Program-made: the position numbers and the translations under genes
Assembly: GCF_002865645.1 (NCBI RefSeq)
Contig: NW_020194589.1
Span: forward strand, 356,812-420,811
Length of the DNA: 64,000 bases
Direction of reading: 5' to 3'
DNA from: Hyaloscypha bicolor E
Lineage: Eukaryota; Ascomycota; Leotiomycetes; Helotiales; Hyaloscyphaceae
In this document: positions 63,775 to 64,000 of the stretch, in pieces
Position numbering within the stretch: position 1 is the first letter of the stretch
Layout of the letters: every line of letters starts with the position of its first letter
The notes under the pieces: generated by a model
Seen by the model: the letters and a program-made list of their open reading frames with translations, nothing else
What the model was told of the DNA's origin: nothing
Database searches by the model: none

Positions 63775-64000
63775 TATAAGGTATTTATTAATGAGTAATA
63801 AGATAATAGAATAAATTAGTAAATTATAAAACTATAGTATTAAATTTAATATAAAACTAATCTTTATTTCTCTTATAAAATCTAGGAAAGCCTTTTTTAA
63901 ATAGGAGCTTCTAATAATATATATATATAATAATTTATAAGCCTAAAGCCTATAATATAAATAGTAGTATAATTATAATATTTAAGGGCCATTAATCTCT
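63775..64000 (-). repeat. 5' LTR of Gyp2, cut by the window edge
   Basis: Matches 42309-42534 in the same orientation, including aaagccttttttaaatagga and ataagcctaaagcctataatataaatag. Its outer end lies outside the window. Confidence 0.8.

Overview
This window reads as nuclear DNA of a filamentous ascomycete (Pezizomycotina; Leotiomycetes is a guess from the look of the protein families). Three things support this. Introns are short (50-74 bp) with CTAAC/CTGAC-like branch sites. The coding islands have ordinary base composition. Everything around them is extremely AT-rich DNA in which CpA/TpG is nearly absent and TpA is in excess, the signature of repeat-induced point mutation (RIP). Old retrotransposon reading frames are full of TAA/TAG/TGA where Gln or Trp is expected, and of Asn, Tyr or Ile where Asp, Cys/His or Ala/Val is expected.

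Only about 10 kb carries host genes. Island 1 (about 13.3-20.4 kb) holds a divergent pair. On the minus strand is a two-exon coiled-coil protein (763 aa as modelled). On the plus strand is a ten-exon Hsp70-like (ASKHA fold) ATPase (705 aa as modelled) with an intact nucleotide-binding site; two of its nine introns appear to use GC-AG splice sites. Island 2 (about 28.6-30.9 kb) holds one small intronless charged coiled-coil protein (215 aa). A patch at 8.6-9.7 kb holds a 231-bp MITE-like element and other inverted repeats but no gene.

The rest is transposon graveyard. One Ty1/copia family is present as a truncated copy (about 274-4913), two complete plus-strand copies (21374-27728 and 35643-41966), one complete minus-strand copy (51781-58201) and a probable solo LTR (32311-32606). 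The three complete copies have 5-bp target-site duplications (AATAT, ATAAG, AATAC). A Ty3/gypsy remnant lies on the minus strand at about 5.0-8.9 kb. From 42.3 kb to the right edge there is a nest: gypsy element Gyp2 (42309 to beyond 64000, minus) contains gypsy Gyp1 (about 46308-59938, minus), which contains copia Cop4 (51781-58201). Solo LTRs of two further families are inserted at 34040-34222, 48563-48743 and 62369-62664, all with exact 5-bp duplications.

Insertion order can be read from the nesting: Gyp2 first, then Gyp1, then Cop4. The 62369 solo LTR kept its CpA dinucleotides, so it is among the youngest events. Two sequence blocks at the left edge (1-273 and 1810-2490) also lack the RIP dinucleotide pattern and have an unknown source. 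I found no convincing tRNA, rRNA or CRISPR locus. Splice sites, element ends and family names were read by eye; no search or folding program was run.
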